From positions 124,001-188,000 of the forward strand of contig NZ_SLWN01000012.1 in assembly GCF_004342025.1 (NCBI RefSeq): DNA of 64,000 nt. The letters are read 5' to 3'. This document shows positions 52,820 through 61,654 of this stretch, one piece after another. The notes below the pieces were generated by a model that was not told where the DNA came from, did no database searches, and saw nothing but the letters and a program-made list of their open reading frames with translations. A program made the translations under genes and the position numbers. This stretch comes from Kribbella steppae (GTDB lineage Bacteria > Actinomycetota > Actinomycetes > Propionibacteriales > Kribbellaceae). How positions within the stretch are numbered: the stretch's first letter is position 1; each line of letters starts with the position of its first letter.

Positions 52820-53392
52820 ATGGATCGGGAGCAGTTCACGTCGAGTTGGAAGATGCTGGTGGTCCGCGGGGCGATCGGCATCGTGTTCGGGATCCTGGCG
52901 ATCGCCTGGCCGCTCGAGACGGCGATCGCGCTGGTGCTGCTGTGGGGATTCTGGGTGTTGGCCGAAGGCATCAGCCTGCTGGTCCAGGCGTTTCAGTCCT
53001 CGACGCAGGGGAGCCGCCTGGCGCGTGCGGTGCTGGGGGTCATCGCGCTGATCGTGGCGTTCTTCGCGATCTTCAGCCCGAGCGTGACGGCCGAGACGCT
53101 GACGTGGTTCCTCGGCATCTGGCTCATCATCCGCGGTCTGTTCGAGATCTTCACGGCCTTCAGCAGTTACCGACTCACACCACGCTGGTTACTCCTCGTG
53201 GGTGCCGCGCTGTCGATCCTGCTGGGCGTGTTCTTCGTCGCCAACCCCGGCCGGGGTGCAGTCGGTATCGCGGTCTGGCTCGGCATCATCGCACTGTGCT
53301 GGGGCGTGATCTTCGTCGTGATGGGCTTCATGCAGCGTCGCGAACACGCCTGGCCGGCCCCCGCCGACCCTGCCGACCCGGCCACAGCCTGA
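52820..53392 (+). CDS. HdeD-like membrane protein
   Basis: The 190-residue protein has six hydrophobic segments in three pairs, with repeated motifs (Arg-Gly-Ala-Ile-Gly-Ile-Val-Phe-Gly-Ile-Leu-Ala; Ala-Val-Leu-Gly-Val-Ile-Ala-Leu-Ile-Val; Gly-Ala-Ala-Leu-Ser-Ile-Leu-Leu-Gly) as in HdeD/DUF308 proteins. HdeD is needed for acid resistance in Escherichia coli at high cell density; the mechanism is not known. GGGGAGG lies 7 bases before the ATG at 52820. Confidence 0.87.
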   Translation: MDREQFTSSWKMLVVRGAIGIVFGILAIAWPLETAIALVLLWGFWVLAEGISLLVQAFQSSTQGSRLARAVLGVIALIVAFFAIFSPSVTAETLTWFLGIWLIIRGLFEIFTAFSSYRLTPRWLLLVGAALSILLGVFFVANPGRGAVGIAVWLGIIALCWGVIFVVMGFMQRREHAWPAPADPADPATA

Positions 53393-53400
53393 GCCCGCCA

Positions 53401-53934
53401 GTGACGGCAGCCATGATGATCGAAGCGGAACGCCATCTCGAGCGCAGCTACGTGGTCTCGTCGGTTCGTCTTGCCGACGGCGTCCTCACCGCCCTCGGAT
53501 GGGTGCTCGCGCACGCGCTCCGAGGTCCCGTCCTCGTCTGCGCGCCGGATCTGAAGTCCTTGGCGGAGGCGGAGGAGGTCAGCCAGGCCACGGCCATCGT
53601 CGTGGTCGGCGCACACAGCGGCCTGAAACCGTGGGTCAGTGCGTTCCGGCCCGAATGCCTCGGAGGCCCGGCCATCGCCGTGAGTGACGAGATCGTCAGT
53701 GATCCCGCCGTCTGGACGGCCATGCAGTCGTTCACCGACCTGATCAACAGTGGCACCGGACTGGCACATCCCTCTGACCGAACCTGGGTGGCCGACGGCC
53801 TGATCGAGCTACGCCGAGCAGGTCACCTGCTCGATCCCGACGAGTTGATGGCAGCAGCCTTCAAACTCAACTGGCGCGGCACTGCCGCCTGGGACCTCCG
53901 CCAGCTGACTCAGAACGTCAACGCCAAGTTCTGA
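53401..53934 (+). CDS. Hypothetical protein (177 aa)
   Basis: A soluble protein with alternating strands and helices (Tyr-Val-Val-Ser-Ser-Val-Arg; Pro-Val-Leu-Val-Cys-Ala-Pro; Ala-Ile-Val-Val-Val-Gly-Ala-His; Ala-Ile-Ala-Val-Ser-Asp), suggesting a Rossmann-like three-layer fold, and a final Trp-Arg-Gly-Thr-Ala-Ala-Trp-Asp-Leu-Arg. I do not recognise its family. GTG at 53401 begins nine bases after the HdeD-like stop; ATG codons at 53413 and 53416 are alternatives. It is probably co-transcribed with the HdeD-like gene. Confidence 0.6.
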   Translation: MTAAMMIEAERHLERSYVVSSVRLADGVLTALGWVLAHALRGPVLVCAPDLKSLAEAEEVSQATAIVVVGAHSGLKPWVSAFRPECLGGPAIAVSDEIVSDPAVWTAMQSFTDLINSGTGLAHPSDRTWVADGLIELRRAGHLLDPDELMAAAFKLNWRGTAAWDLRQLTQNVNAKF

Positions 53935-54071
53935 CAGCGGCGACCACAGCGGCTCAGCCGGTGTGCAGCAACTTTGCAGCGTTCGGGGAGGCAGGCTGAC
54001 CACGAGCGGTGAACCGCCGTGATCATGCCTGTCGCACCGCTGAAGGAACCCCACGAAAGTCCAGCGTGGGC

Positions 54072-54932
54072 TCAGAGGAACTCCAGGGCGCGCTGGACGA
54101 AGTCCTGGTGGAATTGGAAGACGCCGCCGTGTCCGGCGTCGGGGTAGATGACGAGCTGGCTGTTGGGGATTCGCCGCTCGAGGTCGAAGCTGTTCGTGGT
54201 GGGGACCATCTTGTCGCTCTCACCGTTGGCGACGAGCACCGGCTGGTGGATGGTGGCGAGGTTCGCAGGCTTCTGCAGTCCCCAGCGGTGGATGGCCTTC
54301 AGCTGGGCGCGGAACGCGCGCACGGTGATGGCCTTGTCCCGGTCGTTCGTGCGCTCCTCCAGCCGGGCCAGGAATTCCTTGCCGGCTCGGATGCCGTTCG
54401 GCGTCCGAGTGAAGAAGAGGTACTGCTTGGGGTCCTGACGGGTCAGCAAGCCGCGCGCGGTGTCGAGGTAGGAGATCCGGGTGACCTTGTCGATGCCGAC
54501 GCCTCCGGCCGGGCCGGTTCCGGCGATGATCAGCTTGCGAACGAGCTGCGGCTCCTCGTGTGCGATCACCTGGGCGATCATGCCGCCCATGGAGAAGCCG
54601 AACAGGTCGACCTGATCGAAGCCGAGGGCGCGGATGAAGAGGACGGCGTCCCTGGCCATTTCTTCGATGGTCGTCGGCGTCGACCCGCTGGAGGCGCCGA
54701 CACCGCGGTTGTCGAAGGTGATGACCCGATGCTTCGCGGCGATGCCGTCGACGACGCGAGGGTCCCAGTTGTCGAGTACGGCGGCCAGGTGGGTGAGGAA
54801 GACGACTGGTACGTCGGTGTTCGGGCCGAGCTCTCGGTAGGCGAACTGAACTCCTGCTGCGGAGAGCCTGCGCGTAGGGGCGTCCTGCCAGGACGTCGTC
54901 ACGTTGTCGCGCACGGCTGGTGACTCGTTCAT
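54072..54932 (-). CDS. Alpha/beta hydrolase
   Basis: The 286-residue protein has the hydrolase pattern Phe-Leu-Thr-His-Leu (oxyanion region), nucleophile elbow Gly-Phe-Ser-Met-Gly-Gly, an acidic residue in Asn-Gly-Glu-Ser-Asp-Lys and a late Ala-Gly-His-Gly-Gly. It looks like the haloperoxidase/esterase group. Start at 54932 (Met-Asn-Glu-Ser) follows AGAAGGAA; an in-frame ATG eight codons earlier is less likely. It is divergent from a TetR regulator, the usual layout of a regulator and its target. Confidence 0.88.
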   Translation of the reverse strand: MNESPAVRDNVTTSWQDAPTRRLSAAGVQFAYRELGPNTDVPVVFLTHLAAVLDNWDPRVVDGIAAKHRVITFDNRGVGASSGSTPTTIEEMARDAVLFIRALGFDQVDLFGFSMGGMIAQVIAHEEPQLVRKLIIAGTGPAGGVGIDKVTRISYLDTARGLLTRQDPKQYLFFTRTPNGIRAGKEFLARLEERTNDRDKAITVRAFRAQLKAIHRWGLQKPANLATIHQPVLVANGESDKMVPTTNSFDLERRIPNSQLVIYPDAGHGGVFQFHQDFVQRALEFL

Positions 54933-54988
54933 GTCGGTTCCTTCTGTCGGGTGCACAGCTGCTGGCGCAGTCGCGCTGGTGTTTAGAG

Positions 54989-55006
54989 TATGATCATAAT
55001 ATTATG
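54989..55006. promoter_or_regulatory. Overlapping palindromes, candidate TetR operator
   Basis: TATGATCATA (54989-54998) and CATAATATTATG (54995-55006) are both perfect palindromes and overlap. They stand in a very AT-rich island in the gap between the hydrolase gene and the TetR gene, where a divergent promoter is expected. This is the strongest candidate for the TetR-type binding site. An ATG within it (55004) is in frame with the regulator but lacks a ribosome binding site. Confidence 0.6.
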
Positions 55007-55072
55007 GGTTCCACAAGGGCTTATGGCCGTAATACAATCGGTGCAGATGGCCCGGAGCGAGTGGAGGCACAG

Positions 55073-55654
55073 GTGGCGCGGTACGGCAAGGAACACAAGC
55101 AGGCGACGCGGCAGCGAATCACCGAGACCGCCGGCCGTCGGTTCAAGCGTGATGGCATCGACGGCTCGGGGATCTCGACGCTGATGGCGGACGCCGGGCT
55201 GACCAATGGCGCCTTCTATGCCCACTTCGAGTCCAAGGATGATCTGGTGGCGACGATCGTCGGCGATCAGCTCCGCGGGCAGCGCGAGTGGATCAGCGGC
55301 ACGGCCACCGACCGCGCCGGGGTCGAGCGGATCGTGCGCGAGTACCTGTCACCCGCTCACCGCGACAACCCTGAAGAGGGCTGCCCGTCTGCCGCTCTCC
55401 TTGACGAGATCGGACGCTGCCCGGCTACGACCAAGCAGGCCTACACGGACGGCGTGCTGGCATTCATCGACCACATCGCCGCCGTACTGGCGCCGCACGA
55501 CCCACAGTCGGCGCGCGCGAAGACGCTCAGTGTCTATGCCCTGATGGTCGGCACCATGCAGCTATCCCGCGCCTTGTCCGACCGCCAACTCGCCGACCAG
55601 GTCCTCGACCAAGGCATCCAAGACGCCCTCACCCTCCTCGACACCACCGACTAA
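55073..55654 (+). CDS. TetR-family repressor
   Basis: The 193-residue protein begins with a TetR helix-turn-helix (Arg-Gln-Arg-Ile-Thr-Glu-Thr-Ala-Gly-Arg-Arg-Phe-Lys-Arg-Asp-Gly; Ala-Gly-Leu-Thr-Asn-Gly-Ala-Phe-Tyr-Ala-His-Phe-Glu-Ser-Lys). This is followed by a ligand-binding domain with Glu-Gly-Cys-Pro-Ser-Ala-Ala-Leu-Leu-Asp-Glu-Ile, as in AcrR/QacR-type regulators with a Cys that may sense electrophiles. GTG at 55073 follows GGAGG. It probably controls the divergent hydrolase and the oxidoreductase gene just downstream. Confidence 0.88.
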   Translation: MARYGKEHKQATRQRITETAGRRFKRDGIDGSGISTLMADAGLTNGAFYAHFESKDDLVATIVGDQLRGQREWISGTATDRAGVERIVREYLSPAHRDNPEEGCPSAALLDEIGRCPATTKQAYTDGVLAFIDHIAAVLAPHDPQSARAKTLSVYALMVGTMQLSRALSDRQLADQVLDQGIQDALTLLDTTD

Positions 55655-55695
55655 GCCATCGCCTGCTCTCACAGCCAATCGGAGACGACGACATC

Positions 55696-56697
55696 ATGAA
55701 GGCATTCATCATCGATCGCTACAAGAGCAGGGACGGGCTCCGGGCCGCCGACATGCCGGTTCCCGAACTGCGGGACGACGAAGTTCTCGTGGAGATCCAT
55801 GCCGCCGGCGTGAACCCGATCGACGCCAAGATCAAGGACGGCGAGTTCAAGCTCATCCTGCCGTACCGCCTGCCGTTGATCCTGGGCAACGACCTGGCCG
55901 GAGTCGTCGTCAAAGTCGGGTCTCGTGTGCAGCGGTTCACGCCAGGCGACGAGGTCTACGCGCGACCCGACAAGGACCGGATCGGTACCTTTGCGGAGTT
56001 CATCGCGGTCAATGAAGGCGATCTGGCGGCAAAGCCTGAGTCACTCACCATGGAAGAAGCCGCGTCGCTTCCGATGGTCGTGCTGACGGCGTGGCAGGCG
56101 TTGGTCGAACGAGCGAACGTGAGGCCAGGACAGAAGGTTCTGATCCACGCGGGCTCGGGCGGCGTGGGCACAGCCGCGATCCAGCTGGCCAAGTATCTCG
56201 GCGCGACGGTGGCAACGACGACCAGCACCGCCAATATCGACCTGGTGCGGAGCCTCGGTGCAGATGTGATCGTCGACTACAAGCAGGAAGACTTCGAAAC
56301 AGTCCTGCACGACTACGACGTCGTACTCGACCCCTTGGGAGGAGACACCCTCGAGAAGTCTCTCCGGGTCCTCCGGCCCGGCGGGACGGTCATCGGGATC
56401 TCAGGTCCACCTGATCCGGATTTCGCGAACGAGCTTGGAGCGTCGTGGTTCCTGCGGCTCGCCATGACGCTCCTGAGCTACCGCATCAGGAAGCAGGCGC
56501 GACGCCGTCGAGTGAACTATTCGTTCCTCTTCATGAAGGCAAGCGGAGACCAACTGCGCAAGATCACCCCACTCATCGACGAAGGCGCCATCCGCCCGGT
56601 CGTGGACAGGACCTTCCCCTTCGAGTCCACCAGAGAAGCCCTGGCCTACGTCGAGAGCGGCCGCACAAAAGGCAAGGTCATCGTCACGATGAGGTGA
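55696..56697 (+). CDS. NADPH quinone-oxidoreductase-like protein (MDR family)
   Basis: The 333-residue protein is a medium-chain reductase without the catalytic zinc Cys. It has Gly-Val-Asn-Pro-Ile-Asp-Ala-Lys near the start, Leu-Gly-Asn-Asp-Leu-Ala-Gly-Val-Val, Ala-Ala-Ser-Leu-Pro-Met-Val-Val-Leu-Thr-Ala-Trp-Gln-Ala-Leu and the nucleotide loop Ala-Gly-Ser-Gly-Gly-Val-Gly-Thr near 151. It likely reduces quinones or unsaturated ketones with NADPH. It lies 41 bases downstream of the TetR gene, so an operon under the same control is likely. Confidence 0.9.
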   Translation: MKAFIIDRYKSRDGLRAADMPVPELRDDEVLVEIHAAGVNPIDAKIKDGEFKLILPYRLPLILGNDLAGVVVKVGSRVQRFTPGDEVYARPDKDRIGTFAEFIAVNEGDLAAKPESLTMEEAASLPMVVLTAWQALVERANVRPGQKVLIHAGSGGVGTAAIQLAKYLGATVATTTSTANIDLVRSLGADVIVDYKQEDFETVLHDYDVVLDPLGGDTLEKSLRVLRPGGTVIGISGPPDPDFANELGASWFLRLAMTLLSYRIRKQARRRRVNYSFLFMKASGDQLRKITPLIDEGAIRPVVDRTFPFESTREALAYVESGRTKGKVIVTMR

Positions 56698-56816
56698 TTT
56701 CCGGAAGATCGGCGCCGCCCAGTGGCAACTTCTTTCCGATGACCGCGGCGGGCCGTCTTGACCTTGACACTGTGGCAGGCCTGATGCTGGGACGACCTGC
56801 GGACTGGGAGGACCGG

Positions 56817-57311
56817 ATGGATCTACTCGAACCGCCTCGTGTTGTCGAGCGGCCGGAGCAGGACTATCTCGGCATCCGCGTGGTCACGCCGTTCCGCGGC
56901 ATGTTGAGCACCCGGAACGAACTGATCGACGCGCTCAGCGCCTGGCTCCTCGATCAGGGCATCGACGACGTCGGCCTGTTCTTCCTTCGTCTGCACGTGA
57001 TCGACATGAGCGGTCCGATGGACATGGAGGTGGGCGTGGTCACCCCGGGCCCGCTTGCCGGTGATGGTCGCGTGCAGCCGGCCACGCTCCTGGCCGGGCG
57101 GTACGCGACGTTGACCTACCGGAACCACTCTCTCCGCGCGAACCGTGCCCTCATCGAGTGGGCCGCCGCAGAAGGCATCGCCTTCGATCGGTGGGATGTT
57201 GCCGAAGGCGACCATTTCGCCTGCAGGTACGAGGCGTTCCGCACCGATCCCCGCACCGAACCGCGGAAGACGAAGTGGGAGGTCGAACTGAACTTCCGCA
57301 TCGCCGACTGA
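56817..57311 (+). CDS. GyrI-like domain protein
   Basis: A 164-residue single-domain protein with the effector-binding SOUL/GyrI-like pattern: Val-Val-Glu-Arg-Pro-Glu-Gln-Asp-Tyr-Leu-Gly-Ile-Arg at the start, Met-Glu-Val-Gly-Val-Val-Thr-Pro, then Leu-Leu-Ala-Gly-Arg-Tyr-Ala-Thr-Leu-Thr-Tyr, and a C-terminal Val-Glu-Leu-Asn-Phe-Arg-Ile. Such proteins bind small hydrophobic ligands. ATG at 56817 has GGGAGG upstream; an earlier ATG at 56739 would add 26 residues. A short hairpin follows the stop. Confidence 0.8.
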   Translation: MDLLEPPRVVERPEQDYLGIRVVTPFRGMLSTRNELIDALSAWLLDQGIDDVGLFFLRLHVIDMSGPMDMEVGVVTPGPLAGDGRVQPATLLAGRYATLTYRNHSLRANRALIEWAAAEGIAFDRWDVAEGDHFACRYEAFRTDPRTEPRKTKWEVELNFRIAD

Positions 57312-57328
57312 GTTGCCGATGGCAACTC
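57310..57328. terminator. Hairpin between converging genes
   Basis: GAGTTGCC (57310-57317) and GGCAACTC (57321-57328) form an 8-base stem with a three-base loop exactly between the GyrI-like stop and the VOC gene stop. Confidence 0.6.
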
Positions 57329-57988
57329 TCAGGACTGGACGAACGCCATCCGGTTGCCGTCCGGGTCGCGGGTGTCCGGACGGGGTTCGGTCGCCAGCAG
57401 GCCGAGGTGGTTGATCGGGGTGGCTGCTGGTGGGAATGACTCGCAGAGTCGGACAGCGTCGTCGCCGATCCGGAATGTGGGTTGGTCGGACTCCACGCGC
57501 TCCATGCCGAGGTGCGTGCCGTAGAACTCGATCGCCGCGTCGAGATCGGGTGCGGCCAGTGCGATGAACGACAAGCGCCGTACCGGACCTGAAGCGATCG
57601 GCGGAACCCGGAACTCCTCCGACCGCTGCAGGAGCTCGATCCGTACGCCGTTCGGGTCGGCGAGGAACGCGAGTCTGCCCTGCCCACTGCTCGCCGTCCT
57701 GGGCGCCGAGAGCTCGGCGTACCCGAGCCCGATCAGCCGCGCGTAGTCCGCGTCCAGATCGTCGGTCATGAACCCGACATGGTTCAGCCCGTAGCTGGCC
57801 TCCGGATCCGGATCCTCGTTGTGCAGGAGCTCCACCAGACCGGTAGCGATCTGCACGTGCACCCGGTTGACCCGGCTACTGGTCATGAACAACCGATCGA
57901 CCACCTCGGCGCCGATCCCGGCGTAGAACGCCAGGCTCGCATCCAAGTCCCTGACCCGACCACCGACATGGTTCAGCTCGTAGATCAC
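57329..57988 (-). CDS. Two-domain VOC protein
   Basis: The 219-residue protein contains two VOC (glyoxalase-type) modules. The first opens with Tyr-Glu-Leu-Asn-His-Val-Gly-Gly-Arg-Val-Arg-Asp-Leu-Asp and includes Tyr-Gly-Leu-Asn-His-Val-Gly-Phe-Met and Ala-Asp-Pro-Asn-Gly-Val-Arg-Ile-Glu-Leu. The second has Leu-Ser-Phe-Ile-Ala-Leu-Ala-Ala-Pro-Asp-Leu-Asp and ends Arg-Asp-Pro-Asp-Gly-Asn-Arg-Met-Ala-Phe-Val. His and Glu residues suitable for metal binding are present in the first module, weaker in the second. Substrate unknown. GTG start at 57988, 16 bases after the SNF2 helicase stop. Confidence 0.85.
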   Translation of the reverse strand: MIYELNHVGGRVRDLDASLAFYAGIGAEVVDRLFMTSSRVNRVHVQIATGLVELLHNEDPDPEASYGLNHVGFMTDDLDADYARLIGLGYAELSAPRTASSGQGRLAFLADPNGVRIELLQRSEEFRVPPIASGPVRRLSFIALAAPDLDAAIEFYGTHLGMERVESDQPTFRIGDDAVRLCESFPPAATPINHLGLLATEPRPDTRDPDGNRMAFVQS

Positions 57989-58004
57989 CTGATGAGGATA
58001 GCGC

Positions 58005-60134
58005 TTACCCAGCGGCTGACAAGGCGTTGGTCAGGAGCGTGACCAGGGCCTCGAGCTGGAGGTCGGCCGAGGACGAGAGCTCCTCGTCGGAACCGTCCAG
58101 GGCTTTGGCGGCCAGCCCTGCCTTGGAGTCGATGAGGTCGGCGATCCTGGTGTCGATGGTCTGGGCCGCGATGATCCGCCACGCGGTGACCGGCTCTTCC
58201 TGGCCGATCCGGTGGACACGGTCGATCGCCTGGGTCTGCTCCGCGTTGGTCCAGGAGAGCTCGGCGAGTACGACGTTCGACGCGACCTGGAGGTTGATGC
58301 CAACGCCGGCTGTCAGCAGCGAGCAGACCGCGATGGAGACCTCTGGGTCGTTCACGAACGCGTCGATGTTCTTCTGCCGGTTCTTCGGCGTCTGGTCACC
58401 CCGGATCGAGGAGTAGGCGATACCGCGCTCGGCGAAGAGCTTCTCGGCGGCGTCCATCACCTCGATGTGCCGGGCGAAGAAGACGACCTTGCCGACGTTG
58501 TGCGCGAGCTGCGCGGCGTAGTCCGCGGCCAGGCCGGCCTTCGCGCGGCCGATCCGCCGGACCAGGCTGAACACGTTCTCGCCGGTCTTCGAGTCGGGAT
58601 CGGCCCGCTCCCAGCCGGCCACCCGCCGTACCAGGTCGTGGTCGATTCCATCCACGACGGTGCCGGACTCCCGCGTCGCGAGGGCGCTCTGGTAGCGCGA
58701 GACGAGCCGGTTGGTGAGCTCGCGCTCGGCGTCGCGGATGGACCGGCCGGCGGCGTCGTCGAGCTCGACCGGCAGGTCGGCGATGCGTCGGGCCGGGATG
58801 TCGGCGGCCACGTCGACCTTGCGACGGCGGACAATGCCGAGGTCGATGACACTGGCGCGGGCGGCCGCGTAGAACCCGGGATCCGCCGGCGTCAGACCGC
58901 TGTCCTCGAGGGCTTCCATCAGGGCCGCGCCCGGCTTGTTCTCGTCGATCCAGCCCAGGAACTGCCAGATCGCGGTGAAGTCCTCGATGTCGTTGATCAG
59001 TGGGGTACCGGTGAGCGCCATCAGCAGGGGACGCCCGGTCCGGCTCTGGATCCGCTCGGACAGTCGCAGCACGTTCTGCGACCGCTGGGACTTCTTGTTC
59101 TTGATGAAGTGCGCCTCGTCGACCACCATGCCGCGGAAGCCGAGCTCGCCGAGCCAGCCGACGTGCCGGTCGAGCACCTCGTAGTTCACCACCACGATGT
59201 CGGCGAAGCCGTCGATCGTGTCGCCGTCGCCGTGGATCACGGTGGCGGCCCGGCGCGGAGTCCAGAGGCCGGCCTCGCGCGCCCAGTTGGTCTTCACGAC
59301 GTTCGGTACGACGGCCAGCAGCGGGTAAGCGTTGGCGGCCTGAGCGGCGAGCAGGGCCTGAGCGGTCTTGCCCAGGCCGGGCTCGTCGGCCAGGAGGAAC
59401 GTCCGATGGCCGGCCGCGGCAGCGGCAACCAGCCGCGCCTGGTGTGGCATCAGGTCCACGCCGGCCGCTGACCGCAGGGAGGTGGGGTTGGGCAGGGTCT
59501 TGGTCGACGAGGCGGTGGCGTACTCGAACGACTTGAGCAGCGGGCCGATCAGTTCCCAGCCGGCCAGGCGCCGCGCCTGTGGCTCGCGGGGCGCGGGGGA
59601 GCTGAAGTCGGGAGCGAGGAAGGGATTGGCGAGCTGCCGGGAGACGACCGATTGCGGCACGACCTGACGCTGGTTCGTGGGCGGGGCGGCCGTCGGCGCC
59701 TTGATGGTCGGCTCCTCGTCAGGTGGTTCCACACCGGCCGACTCCAGCATCTCGCGCTTCAGCGAGGTGGCCGCCGCGGACACGACAGCGTCCTCGGCGA
59801 GCAGCGCCAGCAGCGAGGGTTCGAGAGCCGCGGTCTTGGCGAGGATCGTCGCGATCCCGTCGAGGCGGCGGAGTTGCTCGGCGCGGTAGGTGTCGCCGGC
59901 GGCCGGGTCCGAGTTCACCCGGGCCCGCTCCTCGCGCACCAACAGGGCGATGACCTGGAACTTCGTCCGGATCGAAGGCCGCACCGCCGAGCGTTCGACG
60001 GCACCCTCGACCTCCCGCACGGCACGGGCAAGCACCGGCATCAGGCCTTCGACCTCGACGTCGCGAACACGACGCCGACGCCGGGCAGTAGTACTACGGG
60101 TAGCGTCGGACTGACGCCGGCCTCGCTGGGCCAA
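58005..60134 (-). CDS. SNF2-type DEAD/DEAH-box helicase
   Basis: The 709-residue protein has an N-terminal region of about 220 residues with a very basic start, then an SNF2 ATPase core: Walker A Asp-Glu-Pro-Gly-Leu-Gly-Lys-Thr (250-257), Asp-Glu-Ala-His (339-342), Ala-Leu-Thr-Gly-Thr-Pro, and motif VI Gln-Ala-Ile-Asp-Arg-Val-His-Arg-Ile-Gly-Gln. This resembles bacterial SNF2 proteins such as RapA relatives or SMARCAL1-like annealing helicases, without a visible nuclease domain. A TTG at 60134 is chosen because AGGAGGGG lies just upstream. Role in DNA or RNA polymerase remodelling is inferred only. Confidence 0.88.
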   Translation of the reverse strand: MAQRGRRQSDATRSTTARRRRRVRDVEVEGLMPVLARAVREVEGAVERSAVRPSIRTKFQVIALLVREERARVNSDPAAGDTYRAEQLRRLDGIATILAKTAALEPSLLALLAEDAVVSAAATSLKREMLESAGVEPPDEEPTIKAPTAAPPTNQRQVVPQSVVSRQLANPFLAPDFSSPAPREPQARRLAGWELIGPLLKSFEYATASSTKTLPNPTSLRSAAGVDLMPHQARLVAAAAAGHRTFLLADEPGLGKTAQALLAAQAANAYPLLAVVPNVVKTNWAREAGLWTPRRAATVIHGDGDTIDGFADIVVVNYEVLDRHVGWLGELGFRGMVVDEAHFIKNKKSQRSQNVLRLSERIQSRTGRPLLMALTGTPLINDIEDFTAIWQFLGWIDENKPGAALMEALEDSGLTPADPGFYAAARASVIDLGIVRRRKVDVAADIPARRIADLPVELDDAAGRSIRDAERELTNRLVSRYQSALATRESGTVVDGIDHDLVRRVAGWERADPDSKTGENVFSLVRRIGRAKAGLAADYAAQLAHNVGKVVFFARHIEVMDAAEKLFAERGIAYSSIRGDQTPKNRQKNIDAFVNDPEVSIAVCSLLTAGVGINLQVASNVVLAELSWTNAEQTQAIDRVHRIGQEEPVTAWRIIAAQTIDTRIADLIDSKAGLAAKALDGSDEELSSSADLQLEALVTLLTNALSAAG

Positions 60135-60445
60135 GATCCCCTCCTCTGAACTACCGCGACATCCTTGTCACGGCGGCACGCAACACCGCACAGCTGCACC
60201 CCGTCGACGAGATGCCCCGGCCGGTTCTCCCGGGCGGTCACCTGCGAGCGATCGACATGCGGAATTCCGGCGGGACCCGTCACCGGGGTGGGACGGACGC
60301 CCACTGGTGAAGGGCCGTGAGTTCCTGCTCGCGGCGCAGCCGTCGCGGCGCGATCGGCGTCGCTAGAGGCGTTGCCGACGTACGGTGCTCACTCAATCTT
60401 AGCCACAGTCGGCCAGAGGGTCATCCACGCACCCCGTCGCGCGCG
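60135..60445. other. Non-coding gap of 311 bases
   Basis: No convincing gene is seen in this stretch between the SNF2 helicase start and the stop of a membrane protein gene. It holds a purine-rich ribosome binding site for the helicase, several G- and C-rich repeats (GGGACCCGTCACCGGGGTGGGAC near 60275), and possibly a promoter reading leftwards. Short frames here have poor codon use. Confidence 0.5.
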
Positions 60446-61459
60446 TCAGCGGGGGAGCGAGCAGGTCGGTTTGCTGCGGCGGTGATACGAGTGCGCGCCG
60501 ATGGCCAACGCCGTACCGAGGCCGGTGAAGGCGAGGCCGCCGAAGGTGATCATCCAAGCCTGTCCGGTCGGGCTGAACGGCGCTGGGTCGCCGGCCGGCT
60601 GGGTCAGGCCGGCCAGTACGGCGGTGCCCCAGATCGCGAGCGGGACGCCGTACAGGGCGAGGCTCGTGGCTCCGGTCACGGCGGGCGTGAGCAGGAGCCA
60701 GCGGGGGATCCGCGGGCGGCTCAGCAGAGTGATCGCCAGTACGGCGCCGGCGAGCGACGCGAGCACGGTGATGTCCAGGCCGGCCCGTTCGAGGATCCGG
60801 CTCAGACCGGAGGTGGTGCTTTGATCGAAGGTGGTGTGCCATTCGGCGGCGGTCACGCCGAGCGCCGATCCGCCGAGCCCCCAGACGAACTTCACTGTTG
60901 CCCACGGCACCACTCCCAGGAGCAACACGCATCCGGCGACTCGACTCCGTTTGGATGCGGCTCGCGGCGTACGCCGTACCAGCGGCATGTCGGGTTTCGG
61001 CGGCAACGGATGCGGTCCGCCGCACCGTGGGCATCGCGAGCGGCTTCGGCGTGTCTGCGCCAGGGCGGCCGCGAACAGCGCGAACGCGCCGACGAGGGCA
61101 AGCAGTTGGCTCCCGAGTGCGAGCGGTCTCTCGATGGTTCCGGAGGCAACGATGCCGACAGCGGTGAGCGCCAGGCCGAAGGTGCCGAGGAGCGCTGTTG
61201 CGGTTGCGAATCTGAGCCCAACTTGGGCCACTCTCGAGGTCGAGCCAACCGAGGCAGCGGCTACAACTGCTCCGAGGAGAAGTACAAGCGCGATGGCAAT
61301 CGCGACCGGTGTCCCTCCCGGCGGATGGCCCTTGACGTCGGCGACTGGGAATCCTGCCCGGCCGCCGATCAGCCAGTACGCCGCGAGGACGCCGTACAGA
61401 ATCGACCAGACCCGAACGGCCCGGCCGATCCACTCTGGCCATCTCCGAAAGAACCCCAC
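60446..61459 (-). CDS. Hypothetical membrane protein (337 aa)
   Basis: The protein has about eight hydrophobic segments. A central soluble loop carries Arg-Cys-Pro-Arg-Cys-Gly-Gly-Pro-His-Pro, a possible half zinc-binding motif (two Cys and a His), followed by a Lys/Arg-rich linker. The end contains Ala-Ile-Gly-Ala-His-Ser-Tyr-His-Arg-Arg. I do not recognise the family; it resembles uncharacterised actinobacterial membrane proteins. GTG at 61459 (Gly-Phe-Phe-Arg-Arg-Trp-Pro-Glu-Trp) is chosen because upstream codons look non-coding; the open frame extends to 61543. Confidence 0.75.
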   Translation of the reverse strand: MGFFRRWPEWIGRAVRVWSILYGVLAAYWLIGGRAGFPVADVKGHPPGGTPVAIAIALVLLLGAVVAAASVGSTSRVAQVGLRFATATALLGTFGLALTAVGIVASGTIERPLALGSQLLALVGAFALFAAALAQTRRSRSRCPRCGGPHPLPPKPDMPLVRRTPRAASKRSRVAGCVLLLGVVPWATVKFVWGLGGSALGVTAAEWHTTFDQSTTSGLSRILERAGLDITVLASLAGAVLAITLLSRPRIPRWLLLTPAVTGATSLALYGVPLAIWGTAVLAGLTQPAGDPAPFSPTGQAWMITFGGLAFTGLGTALAIGAHSYHRRSKPTCSLPR

Positions 61460-61654
61460 GACCCCGAGTCTCCGCCTCGGCAGACCGCTCGCGGATCCCT
61501 CGCTGGGGTGAACAAACCCGCATTCCGGTCCGCGAAGTCGCACGTCACCAGGCGTGACGGTGCGTCACCAATTGTGCTGGTCCCTGTACGTCGGGCGCCC
61601 AGTGCTCGACTCTGGCTGGAGAAGCAGTCAGCTGCTTACGGGTGGAGGTACGAA

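Noticed and set aside
61545..61575. Repeated GTCACC/GTGACG units as a small repeat array
   Set aside because: Only three short, unevenly spaced copies; not a CRISPR or iteron array.
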